From positions 9,300,001 to 9,364,000 of the forward strand of contig OZ176054.1 of assembly GCA_964247055.1 (NCBI GenBank): a DNA stretch of 64,000 nt, in the 5' to 3' direction. The position numbers and the translations under genes are program-made. The DNA comes from Paragordius varius. Its lineage: Eukaryota; Nematomorpha. The notes beneath the pieces are model-generated. The model made no database searches. It saw only the letters and a program-made list of their open reading frames with translations, and was not told the DNA's origin. Position 1 is the first letter of the stretch; each line of letters starts with the position of its first letter. This document shows positions 60,846 to 64,000 of the stretch, one piece after another.

Positions 60846-61700
60846 GTTTTCCCTAAAATATTTAGGTAAATTTCAAGACGAACACATGGTCCAAAATACC
60901 CCAAAAAATGTAGGTAATCAAAATTCAGCTAGCACATATATTTTTAAACGGAATATGAATTCCTTTAAAAAAAGATTTATTATCATAATTGTCCATGGCG
61001 TTTATGCGTTCATTTAAAAAAAACAAGCCCGTTTTGGAGAAAAAAAATTGAATGCTTTTGATCATATTTTGACCGAAAATCTTTATTAAGATATTTTAAG
61101 AATTAAATGCAATTATAAATTTTTGCCCGGGATTACCCTACATAAATAGCTGGCTGGATTAATATAAATCAAAATAACCAATAATACTCTATGAGCTCCA
61201 ATATATGAATGGGTTAAAAATGTATTATAGCTCTTACCAAATGACCAATGTAATTAAATATAGATATGCTGAATAGTTAGGACATGAACACTTAAAAAAT
61301 CTAAAGGCAAAAAAATATTAATTTAGTATCTAAAACCAAAGTTTGTAAATAATTTTTTCCAAATATATATTTTATAATTTTTCCAGGGCCTCACAGAGTG
61401 TCGTGGAAAACCGACTTTTAAACATGCTTGCGCGATTTAATTCTATAACTCAAAAACTGTTAAACAAAACATTTATAATGATTATATTTCAGTTAAAGTA
61501 ATAACAAATTTTAGGCAAGAGATATATACACCTCTATTTAATATAATTAATTCAATGGTATTTTATTTTTAAATGGAATTGTAAGAAATAGAGCTTTTGT
61601 TTAATGTACCTTTAAATAGTCATTATCATTTCAAATTCTCATGCAAAATATCACAAAAAAGGATAACATTTATTGTGTATACAAAATGATCCTAACATAC
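60351..61700. other. Gene-less stretch with TA microsatellite
   Basis: A (TA)n run occupies about 60791-60842. Nothing else is recognisable up to the receptor gene's stop codon. Confidence 0.5.
60791..60842. repeat. TA dinucleotide microsatellite
   Basis: About 26 uninterrupted TA repeats. Shorter AT/TA runs lie near 32215-32237, 33016-33040, 39300-39345 and 51858-51880. Confidence 0.9.
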
Positions 61701-61707
61701 TTTGACA

Positions 61708-63045
61708 TTATGATGATACAGGTCTAGACCAACCCCTCATTTTACTCCTAATATTTACATTCGAAAATATGATAATGTAAGGCGTCATAAAATATTTAAA
61801 TGTCAATAAAAAATATGAAATTCTTTCTAGTCTTGATTCACAATTCAGGCCAGCTACCCAAAATTTACTTTTCCACACACTAATAAAAAGCCAAGGGATA
61901 GAAATTACCAGCGTAAAAATGTTCAAAATTGTTAAAATTATGAGGAAATTTTTTATTTTGTCCGATTTTATGCGCCTGACATGATGTTCTCTTGTGCATG
62001 ATGGATCTGTGGTTGAACGATTATAAGTGGTGGGTACAACCGATTCCATCGGTAAATTTGAAGTTTGTTGAGATGATACGTTTGGTTGAGGTGATACGCT
62101 TTTAGAAACGTTTCTAAATCTTATGGACGCTTCATTAGTTATATTACAATTTTTTATCATAAAACTTGTTGTGGGCACTTGGACCTTATTTTGTTCCATA
62201 ATAATGGGAATTTCGTTTTTAATACGATTAAATTTTTTGCTTAAAGTTAATTTCGCTATAGTGTATCCGTTGGATACAATTATAAGAATATATGGTAAAA
62301 CAAATATGAGTGTTATAACAAACGCATGATATATTTGGAAATAATGTTGTAATTTTGGGTTTAAAGGTATTACTGAAAATTTCGTTGATAATTCCACATA
62401 AGTTTCTTTATCTATATAATCTTTGATGGGTTCTAGGTTATTGTAAAACGCATAAGGAATAATAAGGATGAACGATATTAACACAATAAATCCAATAGTG
62501 ATTTTGACCAATCCTAAACTATGTTTACTTTGAAAATGATGGTATTGTACGGGATAATTAATAGCAGTAAAAATATCAATGTTTGCCAAAACTATTATGT
62601 AATTGGAGGCAGAAAAGCCCACGTAGGAGACTTTAATTTTTCCAATAATAATTGCTATATAAATATGTTCGGTGTTCCTAAAGCAATCACTCCTATACAT
62701 AACACGAATTACGAAATGGGGAATAACCGTTAGACAGACCAGTAAACCCATAATACACAATGATGTAAGATAAAATCGATTGATTTTTTTATAGGAATGT
62801 CGGATTTTAAATATATCACATCGTTTAACATTTAGGGATAAAATTAGAATAATGTATCCAACAAACCCTAAAGAGAGGGCCGATGCATAAAGTACAGGGT
62901 ATATCCATTTTCCTTCTAAATCCGCGGGTGTATTAATTATGTTTATAATCGTTTCATTGGTCGGTATATGCAAAATGGTTTTATTATCATCGTATTGGCT
63001 AATGTTACTGACATTTAGGTGAACAACATTTAACGTCAAATTCAT
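61708..63045 (-). CDS. Single-exon seven-transmembrane receptor, 445 aa
   Basis: A plasma-membrane receptor of rhodopsin-like layout, ligand unknown. N-terminus (1-46) with five potential N-glycosylation sites and no signal peptide. Helices at about 47-71, 90-115, 127-158, 180-201, 235-265, 365-392 and 408-430. The third cytoplasmic loop is long (about 100 residues) and Ser/Thr-rich. The family's E/DRY box is replaced by ANIDIFTAINYP, and NPxxY by TPYIII...N. Cys121 lies at the top of helix 3, but no cysteine is seen in the second extracellular loop, so the usual disulfide seems absent. These departures suggest a lineage-specific, fast-evolving peptide-receptor-like branch. The start is the first ATG of a continuous frame. 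No introns, unlike its neighbours. Confidence 0.85.
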   Translation of the reverse strand: MNLTLNVVHLNVSNISQYDDNKTILHIPTNETIINIINTPADLEGKWIYPVLYASALSLGFVGYIILILSLNVKRCDIFKIRHSYKKINRFYLTSLCIMGLLVCLTVIPHFVIRVMYRSDCFRNTEHIYIAIIIGKIKVSYVGFSASNYIIVLANIDIFTAINYPVQYHHFQSKHSLGLVKITIGFIVLISFILIIPYAFYNNLEPIKDYIDKETYVELSTKFSVIPLNPKLQHYFQIYHAFVITLIFVLPYILIIVSNGYTIAKLTLSKKFNRIKNEIPIIMEQNKVQVPTTSFMIKNCNITNEASIRFRNVSKSVSPQPNVSSQQTSNLPMESVVPTTYNRSTTDPSCTREHHVRRIKSDKIKNFLIILTILNIFTLVISIPWLFISVWKSKFWVAGLNCESRLERISYFLLTFKYFMTPYIIIFSNVNIRSKMRGWSRPVSS

Positions 63046-63680
63046 TAGGTTAGTTAATCCTAGATATATTTTTGTATTGATATTTAATTACGCAAATAAT
63101 TATCCAAATATCTTACTAAGCTAATATAATGCTTGTATGTTAATTAATAACCAATATCTTATATCACATAATTGATATGTCGTATTTATATAAAAATTTC
63201 ATATTTCTTATATGGTTTATACTCTATTATATTAACCTGGATTTTTAGTAAAACGATCATAGAGCATAAATTTAATATTAAAACTTCAAGACCTTTTGGG
63301 GTAGTTTTTCATCCTAAAGTGATTTAATATTTGAATATCATAAAAAGTATTTAAGGTAGGCCGAATTTAATTTAGCCTTTTGTGAGCATAATACAAATTT
63401 TTTAAAAATAAGCCTTTTGCGCGCATAATACAAAAATTTAAATTGTAGAGATATCCTCATCTCAAACTTTTTTGCCGCCATTTTTTATATAATTTTTAAA
63501 TTGCTAATACAACAGGTGAATATATCTATATTATGGTTAGAGAATGTAATTAACTTTAGTAATTCAGGTAGTAGTTTCTTTGCAAGCTAATGTCATCGCC
63601 GAAAAAGTCGAGTTTGATAAAAATTAGTTAATTATTTCACATTTTGTTAAAATATGGATATTTTTTACAATTTTTGGAGG
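63046..63680. other. Gene-less stretch upstream of the receptor
   Basis: No gene. AGCCTTTTG(T/C)G(A/C)GCATAATACAAA is duplicated at about 63375 and 63412. ATCTCAAACTTTTTTGCCGCC near 63460 matches the repeat near 7470. Confidence 0.45.
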
Positions 63681-63684
63681 AAAT

Positions 63685-63815
63685 ATTCAAGAGTATGCTT
63701 AAACACTTCAAGATGGTCCTTGACACTTGAAGTTAGTCCTCTTGTACATCTCAAGTTGGTTTTTAAACTTCAAGTTGGTCCCTGAACACTTCAAGATGGT
63801 CCTTAAAGTTTTTAA
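63685..63815 (+). repeat. Imperfect ~21-bp tandem repeat
   Basis: About six copies of a unit close to CTTCAAGTTGGTCCTTGAACA (variants CTTCAAGATGGTCCTTGACA, CTTGAAGTTAGTCCTCTTG, CTTCAAGTTGGTCCCTGAACA) run head to tail. No function is apparent. Confidence 0.7.
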
Positions 63816-64000
63816 ATTTGGATTTAACCATAATTTTTGCATGTATTTTTTTATTTTATTTTTTTAACCTATTTTCTTTATTTATATATTTATTCAATAA
63901 AAATAAATTTTTTTATTCACAAAATTTTTTTTTCTTTCAAACTTAACAAAATTATTAAATTATAAATGTTATGTTAAATTAAAAAAAACAGAATACTTAT

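Noticed and set aside
1-64000. CRISPR arrays, bacterial operons or riboswitches
   Set aside because: Spliceosomal introns, animal gene families and transposon types show this is a nuclear animal genome; the repeats seen are transposon ends, minisatellites or microsatellites.
1-64000. tRNA genes
   Set aside because: I looked for the GGTTCGAATCC-type B box with a matching A box and found no convincing cloverleaf; a covariance-model scan would be decisive.

Overview
The window is about three-quarters A+T, with intron-rich genes in a bed of small DNA transposons. The genes are animal genes: muscle myosin heavy chain, imidazolonepropionase, UBFD1, MGMT and holocytochrome c synthase. The myosin reads closest to molluscan myosins as I remember them, and it carries an internal rod-protein first exon like molluscan catchin/myorod. 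I therefore infer an invertebrate, probably a spiralian/lophotrochozoan. The species is not identified.

Layout. 1-14.6 kb holds one unrecognised single-exon membrane-protein gene on the minus strand, a cyclase-like exon fragment, a LINE scrap, hAT-type small elements, and a 2.4-kb hAT element built of ~315-bp tandem repeats that sits inside an older foldback element. 14.6-30.1 kb is a complete muscle myosin heavy chain gene of 36 constitutive or chosen exons (about 1,986 aa), with two pairs of duplicated exons around the P-loop and loop 1. The intron at 23.9-25.6 kb contains an alternative first exon for a headless myosin rod protein. 30.6-36.1 kb is imidazolonepropionase (AMDHD1, histidine breakdown). 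37.3-41.6 kb is UBFD1 on the minus strand. 42.4-49.7 kb is repeat territory: a LINE scrap, a palindromic element, and a young but broken Ty3/gypsy (Mag-like) fossil whose left end repeat has caught a glycine-rich coding fragment. 49.9-51.3 kb holds MGMT and HCCS, convergent and 39 bp apart. 52.6-60.4 kb is mostly transposon debris plus an NTF2-like frame and a GC-rich structured island. 61.7-63.0 kb is a single-exon seven-transmembrane receptor on the minus strand.

Most interesting points. (1) The internal rod-protein exon, open for 233 codons. (2) Duplicated P-loop exons, while the relay and converter exons are single, unlike insects. (3) Several introns of only 22-29 nt, whose removal restores the reading frame in four unrelated genes. 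The housekeeping genes look like independent units. Myosin heavy chain and rod protein share the 3' half of one gene and should both end up in thick filaments.
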